Below, piece by piece: positions 24,303 to 36,500 of a stretch of DNA of 64,000 nt. Within the stretch, counting starts at the first letter, position 1; the number at the start of each line of letters is the position of its first letter. A program made the position numbers and the translations under genes. The notes beneath the pieces were generated by a model. The model searched no databases. It was not told the DNA's origin and saw only the letters and a list, made by a program, of their open reading frames with translations. This DNA comes from Pseudisothecium myosuroides (Eukaryota; Streptophyta; Bryopsida; Hypnales; Lembophyllaceae). The stretch is from assembly GCA_951799445.1 (NCBI GenBank), contig OX637295.1, forward strand, positions 21,638,001 through 21,702,000, given 5' to 3'.

Positions 24303-27300
24303 ATGGCAGAGCATCCGTTTCATCACAGTGGAGATCACTCCTCTACTGGAATATTGCCACCGTAAGAGCTTTTGTTGGCAAATTCCTGGTTCTTAAAATT
24401 CTAATTGCTACGGATCTCTTCAGTTTTTCTCAATTCGCTATTAACTCCACAAGAAGAAACCACTCTTAGAAAACATAGGTGTGCTGACCCTTGCGAATTG
24501 TTATCACTGCCACTGAAGGCAGATTTGATTCGAACCCGCATCTTTTAACGCTGCTAGAAATTTTGAACCATGTTCTGGGGTCGGGTTTTCAACTTGTGAA
24601 TTGTTTACCCTGCTGCAGCTGGTGGACAACAGAGACTGTGGCGGTTGTGACGGGAGCCAACCGAGGGATAGGATACGAGATTGTGCGAAAACTAGCCATG
24701 GAAGGGATGACGGTGATATTGACTGCGCGTGATGAGGGACGCGGTCTGAAAGCCACTGGCGATCTTCATGCTGCGAATTTGAAGAACGTCGTGTTCCACA
24801 AGCTCGATATTGCCAATCCTGACTCTGTGACTGAGTTTGCGAAGTGGCTCAAAGAAACATACAACGGCCTGGACATTCTGGTAAGGACTTCAACTATTGG
24901 GTATGGACCAAAGGGGAGGAGGCTTTGCATTGACGAGAGCTACATTGGCACTGAATGTGAGGTCATTTGAGTAGTCTGGTCCTTCCTCGAAATGCAAGTC
25001 CGTGCCAAAGGAAGAGAGCTTCTTGTAGCAAACTGTTTGTTCAGAAGTTGTTGCCATAAGGGTGTGCGCAAAATGTAGAAACCTCCTTGGTGTTGTTTAT
25101 GGACTAAGCATAGTTAAAGTAGAGGTTTGTTTTGAGAAATGACATGTTCATTGATAGGCGATAAGAGATATATTTCCATACATAGCTAGATTCTAATATG
25201 TGTAGTTCAATTCTATGAAAATCCGCCACCAATGATGCTAATGTGTGAGTATAAAAATGCAAGCATGTGAGCCTTGAGCATATATATAAGTAGATATCCT
25301 ACAACCATTGTAGGTGCTTATAATATAAACACTTATAATGTAGGAATCAATAACATAGTTATACTATAATCATGCAAGGTTTCTATAATATAGACACCTA
25401 TAAAATAGGTGTATAGTCTTCTAGGTTCACATAATAGCAACCCTCTTATAAATAAGGGACTTTTGAACTAAACCCTCCTCAAAAGCTTTATGCTAAACAA
25501 TAATGAATTGTGTCACTTGATGTTGCACAAAATGAAATTGTGAGGTAGGAGGTCCATAGCTCTCTCTACCAACATGGACTCCATTCTAGGCTTTATTGAG
25601 AATATGTCTTGTTTTTCAATCTAGTTGTGAACTCACCAAGACATTTTTATGGCAGGTTAATAATGCAGGAGTTGGTTCACTAAGCCATACTTATGACAAA
25701 GCTTTGGAACTCATGAACATCAATTATTTTGGAACAATGAATTTAACAGAGAAGCTTCTTCCATTGTTCAAGAAATCTATTGGAGGGGTGCGGATCATCA
25801 ACATGAGCTCCTTGGGTAGCTTCTTGGTTGTAAGTCACCTTGATCAAGCTCATTGATTTGTTGTAAAGACCTGTTGTTGCCTTGTTGGATCTCACTTACT
25901 ATGTAGGCGATTTCCTTTCAACCATCTCTTCCTACGGAGAAAAAAACTTATTAGAAATAGGTGCAATTGGTCACAAACGTCAAGTATTCATATTGCAAAG
26001 AACTTGACTATCCAACATACGCATGTTAAGTTTTCTTCAACTGAGAGAATGTCAGTTGGAAACTAAAATGCTCTTTTCAATAGAGTTATTCTATAAGTCT
26101 TGAAATTGAAGTCACTCTTCTCCTTGGTCTTTAGTTTGCTTCTAATCCTCCTAAATTAAATTTGAACTTTAGATCAACTTGTATTGTTTTTTGGAATCAT
26201 AATAAGGCATGATTGTGTACAATTCAATTACATTGGATGATCTTCTTCTAAAATAGAGGTTTAGCTCCCATCTTCACAAAAAGAGAGGATTGATAGTTTT
26301 TTTTGTACCACTTGAGTTGTTTATTTGTGTTTGTTCACAATCTAAAAAATAATCCTTTGAAGTTTTAAATCCACCCATTTAATCTTGAAGAGTTCTTAGT
26401 AGGGAGGCGATTATAAATGGATGAAGTTTTTGAGGCAAATAAATTATGGCTTGGAAAGGATCCAGAGCAATAAGATCTTTATTTATGCAAATTATTATTT
26501 CTTCTCCATTCCTACCTGATTTGATTCAAAACCTATTACAAAAATCATAAAGCACCTAGTGACCAAGCTCATCATATACTCTTGACAACAAAACTTCTTC
26601 AGGTAGGTGCATTGAAATATGTGTTTTATTATTTGCCGGATTGAACCTCTAATCTTGTAATAAGGATATAAACTAGTGTTGTAGCTTGTAACTAGAGGAG
26701 TATATAAGCTTACAATCTAAACAACATATGGATTGCATTTTCTAGCTCTAAAATTCAGTAGTATTTTAAGAAAAAAAAATGTATGTATATTTGCAATGTG
26801 TTATTGAAATAGTTTCTATGTCTAATTTCACATCTGAGTTTGTTTCTCTTGATTTTTTGGTGATCCCTATTTATGGCTAGCTATGAACATTATAAGACCT
26901 CTAAGTTATGCAAACAATTCAAACCAAATTAACCCCTAAAGGACCGGCATGCGTTTTTTGGCCCTATAGAAATTTTGGGCAGGTCTGTGTGACTAGAGAT
27001 TTCCATATTTTAAGCTGAAATTTTAATAGAAGGTGGGCACAAGGAATACATTTCATATGCACTAAATTTCAGGACATTTGAAAATAGGAGTCAAAAGTTA
27101 CGGCCAAATATGTTACTTTTTTTTGTAATTGGGCAGTCCAGGCAGCAAGAAAAATTTGGCAAAAATTTGATTTTTTTTTAATATTTTTTTTCTTGTAGAT
27201 TATATTTTTGTCTATCTGGAAAGCTTTGATTCATTTCATTTGGATTTGTTATGAGAAAGTTATGGACATTCTTGTTTTTCGGGCAGTTAGAGCATCTTCT

Positions 27301-28860
27301 TGAAAAAAATAACTTGTAGGAGTCATTTCTAAATGCTATTTTTGCAATTTTTCAAAAAAAAAATTCTCATGGTTTAATTTACTTGCTAGAACAATCTCAC
27401 CATTGGGATTAGTGCATTTTAATTCCATCTAAAATATATTAATGTTTTAGATTTTCCTTCTATCTCGTACCTACTTCTACTTAATAAATTTTTTAGGAAT
27501 GATAATGAAGTTTTTTTGAATATTTTTTTCCCCCTAGACTCTCAACTCAATTCTACACTATAAAGATTTAAAGCACAAAACTCTGTAGTGCAAAAATTTT
27601 AAGTTAAAAATGTTTAAAGTCAAAAAATCTAGTCTCGCAATGTGCTGAAATACTTGTTTTTTCCACTTTAAATGCAGATATCTTGCAATCTGAGCGGTCA
27701 AAAATTCTGAAATTTTTTCCACACATTCTCATACTAGTTAGGTGTAAGATCCTACGGTTAGATGTGCAAAAAAAACATTTTTCATTTTTTTTTACTCCTT
27801 GCTATAGAAATGGCAGTTTTGATGATTTTTTGGCAGAAAAAAGGCCTTGGGCCTTTAGGGGTTAAGGTATTCACACCTATAATCATCAATATTAATTACA
27901 ATTGAACATTGTTTCTATTGTTTTTATTAGATTTTATAGTCAATGAATAAAAGATTCCTACGTGCTTTAGCTAGTTGAACACCATAAGAATGAATGCTGA
28001 GTTTTCAAAGTAAGGTAATTACACCTAAATGCATTTGAATAAGCAATTGAGGATTGTTTGTATTACTAAATTGCCTAAATTTTTTGTTGGATGTTGTTAG
28101 AAGTCTTCAGAGGATTAATTCTAGATTCTCTTTCTATGCATTGTTTGGGGATACCATATGAATAGACTATAAATTTTTTAAAGTGTTGAAAACAGATGTA
28201 TCTAAATGCGACCCTAAGCTTTCATGAATTGAGGTTGTACATTTTAGACAAGAATATGTAAGAGTTGATTTTGAAGGGATCATAATTAAGTGTGGTTCTC
28301 AATGTAGTTAACTTATTTATTATCTCGACAATCATCATTAACCAACTAACATACTTCTCTTCTATGACATGGTGCCTTATAACTTATAGGATATAAAGGA
28401 TGAGAAACTTCGCCAACAACTCAATGACCCTCGCACCTTTGATCACGCCTTCCTCAACAATGTCGCCGAACGCTACTTATCCGCGAGCCAATCATGCAAC
28501 GAGGATGTCTACCAATACGGCATATCCAGCTACTATCTCTCTAAGACGCTCTTGAATGCCTACACGCGCTTGTTAGCCCAAGCTTACCCAAATTTCTTTG
28601 TGAATTGTGTCCACCCGGGGTTGGTAGAGACACGTTTGTTACATGGGTACATTAAGCATGTGACTCCAGCAGTGTTTCAGGAGCAGCTAGAGAATGGTTT
28701 TCTGGGGAAGGATAGGCCAGTGCGAGTCGAGGAAGGGGCGGACACGGCGGTGTGGCTCGCGGTGCAGAGGCTGTCGCCAGGGGAGAAGGCGGCCTCAGGA
28801 TTGTTTTGGTACAAGCGAGCAGTGTTGAGTTTCCATTCTTGGGATCAAAGCAGTGATTAA
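24303..28860 (+). CDS. SDR unit 2, classical NADPH short-chain reductase
   Basis: This is a short-chain dehydrogenase/reductase of the plant carbonyl/menthone/salutaridine-reductase-like group (SDR114C-like; soluble, NADPH-dependent, substrate not predictable). Exons 24303-24361, 24619-24880, 25656-25829 and 28390-28860 join in phase to 321 residues. Cofactor motif TGANRGIG is at 31-38, LDILVNNAG at 104-112, the catalytic Ser in INMSS near 158-159, Tyr 213 and Lys 217 in YYLSK. The Ser-Tyr spacing of about 54 is long, as in salutaridine-type enzymes. A 59-base first exon adds a short hydrophilic leader (MAEHPFHHSGDHSST). The end is odd: relative to unit 3, four bases are lost before the old stop, so the frame runs a few codons further to a TAA inside the TTAA target of the element at 28857. 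Intron 3 holds the element 26939-27865. All key residues are present, so it is probably functional. Confidence 0.9.
26939..27865. mobile_element. TTAA-flanked non-autonomous element in SDR unit 2 intron 3 (copy C)
   Basis: Left end TTAACCCCTAAAGGACC, right end GGGCCTTTAGGGGTTAA; this is the best-preserved inverted terminal repeat of the family in the window. It matches 21899-22835 almost base for base. No coding capacity. Intron 3 of units 1 and 3 shows no such element. Confidence 0.9.
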
Positions 28861-29601
28861 CCCTGTAACGCCGGGACAACCATTTTGTGGCTTTTGGATG
28901 ACTGTGCAGTCATCTGGACATTGCTTGGAACCTTTTTTTCATCCATTTCTTTTTTGTTCACCCTCCATGGTGGATTACAAAGAGTGTATAGTTGAAATTT
29001 GTAGTCATGCAAGTGTCTACCTTCACATAAATGTGAAGTTATTAAAAAAAACGGATCACAAAATATGCTATTTTAGTGTATTTTGGGAAGTTGTTGTTCC
29101 TTGCTCTAAATCTGAAATTTCTCCACAAAAATGATATTTTTTGAGTTTGAGCCCAACTAACGAAATGAAGGTCATTGACTCTAGTTTCTTCTCCAATTTG
29201 AATTTTGAAAAAATTCCTAATATTGAATATTTTATTGCAATTTGAACTTAGGGTGTATTTTCATTGTCTATTATTTTCTAATTATAGAATGAGACGGAAA
29301 TTGGGTTTGCACCATGATGTTTGTCATTGTAATATACACTCATGGTGAAAATTTCAGATTTTTTGAAATAATTTTCTATTTGATGTGATTTTTCTTCACT
29401 TTTTCTTCAAAAATTCTCAAAAAAATCAATTTTCCACAAAAAAATCTAAATTTTTTTTGAAGTAAAGAAGACATGTAATTTCACCTCTGAAAAATAAATT
29501 AAATTTTTTTCAGACATATCTAGTTGCAAAATGGCAACTAATTGAGTGATAGGCATTGAGGCCTGAAATCAGTGGTTATAGGTCCGTCATTTAGGGGTTA
29601 A
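28857..29601. mobile_element. TTAA element abutting the stop codon of SDR unit 2
   Basis: TTAA at 28857-28860 contains the TAA stop of SDR unit 2; the right TTAA is at 29598-29601. Ends are TTAACCCTGTAACGCCGG and CCGTCATTTAGGGGTTAA. After the right end, the sequence GTGGGAAAACATATGCATA resumes the 3' UTR seen after unit 3 (TTAGGGAAACATAAGCATA), so the element split the 3' UTR. The interior has no homology to the 0.93-kb copies that I can see. Confidence 0.82.
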
Positions 29602-29632
29602 ACCTTGAGCGTTGTGGGAAAACATATGCATA

Positions 29633-29914
29633 TATAAGGTAGGTACACCCAAAACCGTCACTTTTTGATACTGAGCCTATTTACTATTATTAGACTGGTC
29701 AAATTTTCATATGTTCTTGTTGGCAAGTGAAAGGAGGTTCCAATGCACCAGAGAACGTGGCATTTGGATATTGTATGCAAAAGTTATTAAGGAACAAAGT
29801 TTGGTTCTAAAACCGTTTCTTTGACATAGGTACATAACTGATTTTGGAGATGTACACATGGTAAAGATGGCGCTTTAAGGTTAGTGGCACATTTGGGTGT
29901 ACCTACCTTATATA
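29633..29914. mobile_element. Complete MITE with TATAAGGTAGGTACACCC ends (282 bases)
   Basis: The inverted ends TATAAGGTAGGTACACCC and GGGTGTACCTACCTTATA are perfect over 18 bases. It is the reference copy for the family also seen at 12555, 22900, 23070, 38515 and 39551. It sits 31 bases after the right end of the preceding TTAA element, in the former 3' flank of SDR unit 2. Confidence 0.85.
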
Positions 29915-32900
29915 ACACACTGTTTGATTTTTCGGGTGACTCCAAGAGTATGATTGATGTAGAGTTAGGTCTAGCTCATTTACGAATTCTTCAGTTAGTT
30001 TTCACTACAAAGTTCAACAACTTTAGGAAGTTCTAGCATGTTAAGAAAATAAACCGATTTTGAAACCGCAAATTACATTGGAATTGAAATGAAGTGCACT
30101 TCAACTTCATAACAAGTGAAGAATGAATAATTTAAAATCATACACCAATTTGGATTCCTTTTATACACTATCTACCATTTCATAGAGATTCTTTGGAAGA
30201 AAGTCACAGATATTTTGATTTAGGTGAAGAACAAACAAGAAATCATACAAGCAATTCAAGTGGCATGGGATTAAATATCTCTAAAGCAATTGTGAAGGTT
30301 CATTTCTTATATGTACCATTGAATACAAGTTGTAATTTTCACAAATGTTGGCAACACTAGATAGTACATAGTGTATAGAAAACATCGAACTCTTTGTATG
30401 ATTTTCAATTACATATATGCATTTGTAATGATGATAAAGTAGACTTCAATGTGATTCCAACGCAATTCAAAATTCGAAATTTCGTCCATTTTTGAAAGTA
30501 CACAGGCCTCCCAAAGTTCTCCAAATCTTAAAAGGATCCAAAAATTTGTAATTCAGTTGGACTTGACTGTACAATACAATACAATAACATGTCAAGGCAC
30601 TTATACCATTGAGTCTACCTTTCTATTCAGACGTAATAATTAGTGTGCAAAATCTAGAAAAAAGATTAAGGTGTGAAAGTGTTAAAATGAAGAAAAATTC
30701 ACATATCAAAGAGACAAAGTGGCTTGAGTTTCATAGCTCATAAAAGGAATAATTCCTTTCTTTGAGTCTCTAATATTGGGGCTTCACAATGGTCTAGGGA
30801 TAGATGATCAATGTTATAGATACTTCAACAATTAGCATCTTTAGTTCAATCTTTAATAAGGAATAGAAACTATACTATAGATGCTCAAGATTTCTAAATT
30901 GTTCGTTTAATATATGAATTCTGTGAAGAAGGGGAAGACTTGGAGTTGAGATACAAGTGAGTCCTTGTATCTTTTCCACTCTCCTAAATCAAACGTCAAT
31001 TTGATGAATTTGGCGGTATTCCAGGTGCAACTTTGACATTTGCATCCTTCCTTGACAATCCATGGTACCGTTTTAATTGAAAATGCGCCAATTTTACAAA
31101 ATTGATGCCGTTATGTTCAATTATGAGCGTCCTTTGATGCCAAAGAGTGACACAAGTTGTCGAGCCCAGATTTTCTTCCTTTCTCTCTCATGATATTCTT
31201 CAAAGTTCTAGTATCCAAGTGTTGAAAATGAGGATCACATTGCAAATCTCTTTTCAAGATCCTGTTCTGCACAAGTAGGGCCTCTATTTGTTCACAAAAG
31301 AATTCCTGGAAATCGTGAGTTGTATCCTGAAGCTACTTTGAGTAGGGATGTACAGCACAAGATAGCTGGTCGAGCCGCGAATGACGAGCTGGTTATCGTA
31401 CAAAACCCTTTGTGCAACAAGAGTGCTGAAGTTTGTGAATGGATGCAATATATTGCATGATCAATTCGATGAAATTAGCATGCGCTCTTGCTTCCTGTTG
31501 AACAATCTTGTCATAAAAAGTATCTTCCTAGGAAAGAATAGAAAGCGGTCATGAGAGTCACGCCTTCGTCAATGGTGTGGCTTGCAATGGAGCTGCAACG
31601 TTGCAACAGAGGAAGAGTTCAAGCGTTGGTCTGGATTTAACTGCGATGCTGTCACACTATGAATCAAAACCCAAGGCAAAAATGTTTCTGTTTAGCGTCT
31701 TAGGGTTTTCAATCTGACAGACTTGGATACTAAGTAAGTCTGCCTGTAAACAGAGAGTCAGTGTCTGTTCTAGTATTCATAAGGTTCAACTCCACGACTC
31801 CACCCTGGCACCCTGCTAACTGGGAAATCGTTTTGAGTTGTAACTGAAAGATTGAGAAGAGTACTACTGTACCTTTATGACTGATTATCCCATGTGACTC
31901 ATTCTGATGAATCATGTGGGTCCTGTGAAAGCTCCAATGCATTCCACATGGAAGTCCCCCATCTCAGTATATGGTAAGTGTACCCCAAACCGACTATATA
32001 TCCCAAACCGACGCTATGGACTCTTGTTATACATTTGGTGTCACTAAATGTAGGATTACGATACACAGTGTCCATTTTCATAGTTTGTTAGTTTTGCCTT
32101 TACTTACCTTACCCAAGAAAAGGTCACTCATGTGGTCCCTCAATCACACTTGCCAAGTTTGAAAGACACTTGATGCATACTTTAAAGCAATTGTGGACTC
32201 AAACTTGGCCCCTAATAACTCTAGATAGCGAGGCATGCAACGCTGTCGTTACAACGCAACTTCAAATGCGGGGAGAACACTATGAGACTGTGGAGTCACA
32301 CAGACCATACACGACAGTTGCCTTTCCAACATCCTGTTGCACACATAGATTGTCAATATCATTAAATTGGAGCGACTCAGGTACCAGGAATTGTGACATT
32401 CATCTGCATAAGAGCTCTAAAAACTAGTACATTTACGTTTCGTATCACTCACTCAGAAAAGTGTCAAAGTCGTGGAATGTCGCCAATTTAATGAAATTGG
32501 CGTCATAAATCATCAGCAGTGCGTAATCCTGTGGACAGAATGCAAGTGCTGGGTGCCTAACCTGATTGAACGTGATTGTGGACTTCATCATCACGAGATA
32601 AAGCCATCAGTGTCTGTAATTAAGGAAATTTTACTTGAGTGCACCTGATCATTGCAGTCAGTAAAGTACGAAAGTGTGTAAGCGATCTTTTTGCTGGGAT
32701 CATACTAACAGTATGGCAGAGATAAACGAGTTTCAACAACAGTATGGCAGAGTTTTTTTTTGTTTTTTTTTGTATTCTTTTCGAAGCAAACGAAACGGGA
32801 ATTCATTGCCAAGGAAAGAATTACAAGACCACCAGCCACAGGTGGCCTGGTGGGACAAACAGGGGACACACAAAGGACAGACACAAAGGAACAGACCACA

Positions 32901-33584
32901 AGGGACAAGCAAACAAGACGGACAAATTGAGGAGGCCGATGTGCAGCGCAGATGAGAGGACAAGAAATCTCTCACGGCCGGCCGGGGAAGAAGGCGCCTC
33001 CTCGCATCCGTCTCTCAAGCTTCATGGCGGCTGAAAGATGAAGCCGTCGCTGGGGCCGGTGCTTTTCCAGCAGGGCTGGCCTTCAATCATCGAGGCGAAG
33101 AAGTCGCATTTGCATCTCCTCCTACCAAAAGGCAGAGGTTGGTTTCACATTAACTTAGTGCATGCTGAATTATTGTACTATCCTGCTTTCTATTTGATTA
33201 CTACATGATCGCCCTAGATTTTCTCTGACGACACTCCATTGCCTATGAAGTATCATCAGGTAAGATCTAGGCCGTCAGTCTAGTTGGTAAATGAGGTCGT
33301 CTCTCTCAGGCGCTCCTCTCCTCAACCGCTCTTTCCTTTTATATGCGCGAGGTTTGCTCATTAGCGGTATCAGCGTCTTCCTCCGCAAATTTGTGCCAAC
33401 TTCCTCAGACGAGGTATTCTCGTGATTCAGGAGAGGCTCTTGGAATGCATATATGAATAGCTGAACTCGATCTTGAAGCAAGCTCGGTGTCAGTGCATGC
33501 AGGTCTATACACTTCGAGCTTCTGCATTTGTGAATCCACAATTTGAGCGCCAGTTCTGAGAGATTTCAACAACTAGGTAGAGAC
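29915..33584. other. Spacer between SDR units 2 and 3
   Basis: AT-rich DNA without a convincing gene. A block near 31255-31325 (CAAGATCCTGTTCT, CAAAAGTATTCCTGGAAAT-like) recurs near 38645-38710. A GC-richer island at about 32950-33140 contains an ATG (33039) followed by about 30 open codons; it has no recognisable domain and no partner exon that I can fix. From about 33240 the sequence is the presumed promoter and 5' UTR of unit 3, shared with units 1 and 2 (for example TTCGAGCTTCTGCATTTG-like blocks). Confidence 0.45.
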
Positions 33585-36500
33585 ATGGCCGAGCATACGT
33601 TTCAAAACAATGGAGACCATTCCTCAACTGGAGCATTGCCACCGTAAGAGCCTTAGTTGGCAAATTCCTGGTTCTTAAAATTCTAATTGCAGTGGAACGC
33701 TTCAGCTTTTCTCAATTTGCTATTAACTCCAGAAGAAAAAGAAAAGGAACTCTTAGAAAACCAAGGTGTGCTAACCCTTGCCAATTGTTATCAATGTCGC
33801 AGAAGGCAGTTTTTATTTGAGCCCTCATCATTTAACTCTGCTACAGTGTATGGAGGGCTGGGTTTGCTACTATTGCTTGATGTTGTTGTGGATTGTTTAC
33901 CCTGCTGCAGCTGGTGGACAACGGACACTGTAGCGGTGGTGACGGGAGCCAACCGAGGGATAGGATATGAGATTGTGCGAAAACTAGCCGTGGAAGGGAT
34001 GACGGTGGTATTGACTGCGCGTGATGAGGGACGCGGTCTGAAAGCCACTAGCGATCTTCATGCTGCGAATTTGAAGAACGTCGTGTTCCACAAGCTCGAT
34101 GTTGCCAATCCTGACTCTGTGACCGAGTTTGTGAAGTGGCTCAAAGAAACGTACAATGGCCTCGACATTCTGGTAAGGACTCCATTCTCCATCTCTTTAT
34201 TGGCTCTGGACAAAGGCGGGGAGGAGGCTTTGCATTGACGAAAGCTGCATTTGCAGTGAATGTGAGTCTATTTGAGTAGTCCGGACCTTCCTCAAAAAGC
34301 AAGCCAATGCAAAAGGAAGAGAGCTTCTTGTAGTGAAGCTGTTTGTTCAATTGTTGTTGGAAGAGGACATGTGCAAAAATCTAGAAACTTCTTTGATGTT
34401 GTTTATGGACTGAGCATAGTGACAGTAGAGGCTCACTTTGAGAAATGACATGCTCATTGACATTGACAAGAGGTATGAGGGATATTTTCATACATAGCTA
34501 GAAGATCATATTTGTAGTTTTGACACAATTCTATACTTAGTGGTGATTTCAATCCTTTGAAATCCATGAAAATTTCGTGTCCATTTCTTGGTTGTGATCA
34601 TTTTGAAATACTATATTATCTTGTTAGATGAATCCATGGGTTTCCTACTTCCAATGGCTTGATTGCATAATTACCCAACTTGGGCATCATCCTTGGTTCC
34701 TTGTCTCCTTGTCTTCTTGGCTCCATTGAAGCACTAGAAAAAAAATTGCGGTGGAACTCACAAAACCATGTGGGATTGGTTTTGTTGAGTTTCTAGTTTC
34801 CAATGTAGATTTTTGTGTTGGAATGCATTTTTGCGTTAGAATTCTGTAGAATTTTGCACTGAAAACTAGGAACTCAACAAAACCAATCCCACATGGTTTT
34901 GTGGGTTCCAACGCAATTTTCTTCTAATAAAGTGATCTCTTGTTCTCTATTTGATGTAGTTATAAACTTCTTAAGTGATTGACATTGTCATGGCAGGTTA
35001 ACAATGCAACAATTTCTGCACAAAGCCATATCTATGAGAAAGCTTTGGAAGGCATAAACATCAATTACTTTGGAACAACAAATCTTACAGAGAAGCTTCT
35101 TCCATTGTTCAAAGAATCTGTTGGAGGGGCACGCATCATCAACATGAGCTCCTTGGCTGGTTTCTTGGCTGTAAGTCACCTTGGCCAGTATCATTGATTT
35201 TTTGTAAAGACTTTCTATTTTGTCTCCTCTAATTAGTTGGCAACTCCCTTTGCTCCCCTACCACAAGATGAAAATCTTGTTAATGTAAGTACAATCATTG
35301 TCAACAATGACCAAATGCGATGCCTACATTTACATCCAAAAATGTCACAAAACCTAGACTTTGATTACACAATATGTACACAACCAAAGCATGAGCATCT
35401 ATGAACGTCTAGTTTACACTTTTGGTTTGGGGTATATCTTTATACAATACTTTGGATGGTCATAAGTCATTCACATTTGGTCTAAATAATGCATGCTCGA
35501 GTGCATTCAAATCTTCTTTTAATTGCTAATAAGATTCAATAATATGTCTTTGTCTTTAATAATATTAATATGTACTTGCTTGTAATGAGTGAGGACTATA
35601 GGTGCATTTACTTTATAAAAGTTATCTTGAAATTGGTCAAAAACATCTTGTACCCTTGTAGACGAGTTGATTTTTTAACACACATGTATCAAGTTTCTTT
35701 GATTTAGAGTAAAGAATGCTTCATTCAATGTGAACGCTTTCATAAACCTAGAAGTATAATCTTGGATGTTCTTTATGTAAGTGTAAAATTCAATATTTCT
35801 TTATTGGCAATACAACTTACTACTGTACATAGGATCAATAAGTGGCAATCCCTTCAAATGTATTGTCATTCACAAATTGGCCCTAGTTGCAAGATTTATT
35901 ACCCTACAAAGAATGCTTATACAAATTAGCCATATAACCTCTAACCTTCTTGAGCCTCTTCAAAGTTATCTTGAATGTCAATTTTGTTATATTGGCACTA
36001 TTAAAAGTGAAAAGTTTGTGACACTTTATCTACACAAAGCTGTTATAATAAAACAAAACAACTATAGATTTAGGTATTAAGACTCACCCTAGAAAGTACC
36101 AATTGATATTGTGAATAGTGTCTACTAAAAGAAAATTCATGTTATTAAGCTCAACTATTATTTAGATTTACATTTCAAGGCACTTTTCTTGGATAAGTAC
36201 CACTGTCATGAATTTTTACCAATTTCATGAAACTAACATAATAGTCCAATGAAATAATGAAAACATTTAGATAATCAAGCCATAGACCTAAATCATAGAT
36301 TAAGATATTGATTGTCAATTTCATTGAATTAAAAGGATTCCAAAAGTCAAAACTTGTTAGATTGATGTACACAACATTCAGAACCGATTTAAAATTCTTT
36401 AGATTTTTACTTATATATTGTTGTCTAAATATATTATTCAATTTGAATTCATCAAATTGGTTATAATTAAAGGTTGTCATTTACAAATTGAAAAATAACT

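Noticed and set aside
24527..24545. tRNA-like TTCGAAC block before SDR unit 2 exon 2
   Set aside because: No acceptor stem, anticodon arm or other tRNA box can be folded around it; it lies in a short intron shared by the SDR units.
33039..33150. Open frame in a GC-rich island upstream of SDR unit 3
   Set aside because: About 30 codons, no domain, no clear splice partner; mentioned in the spacer but not called as a gene.
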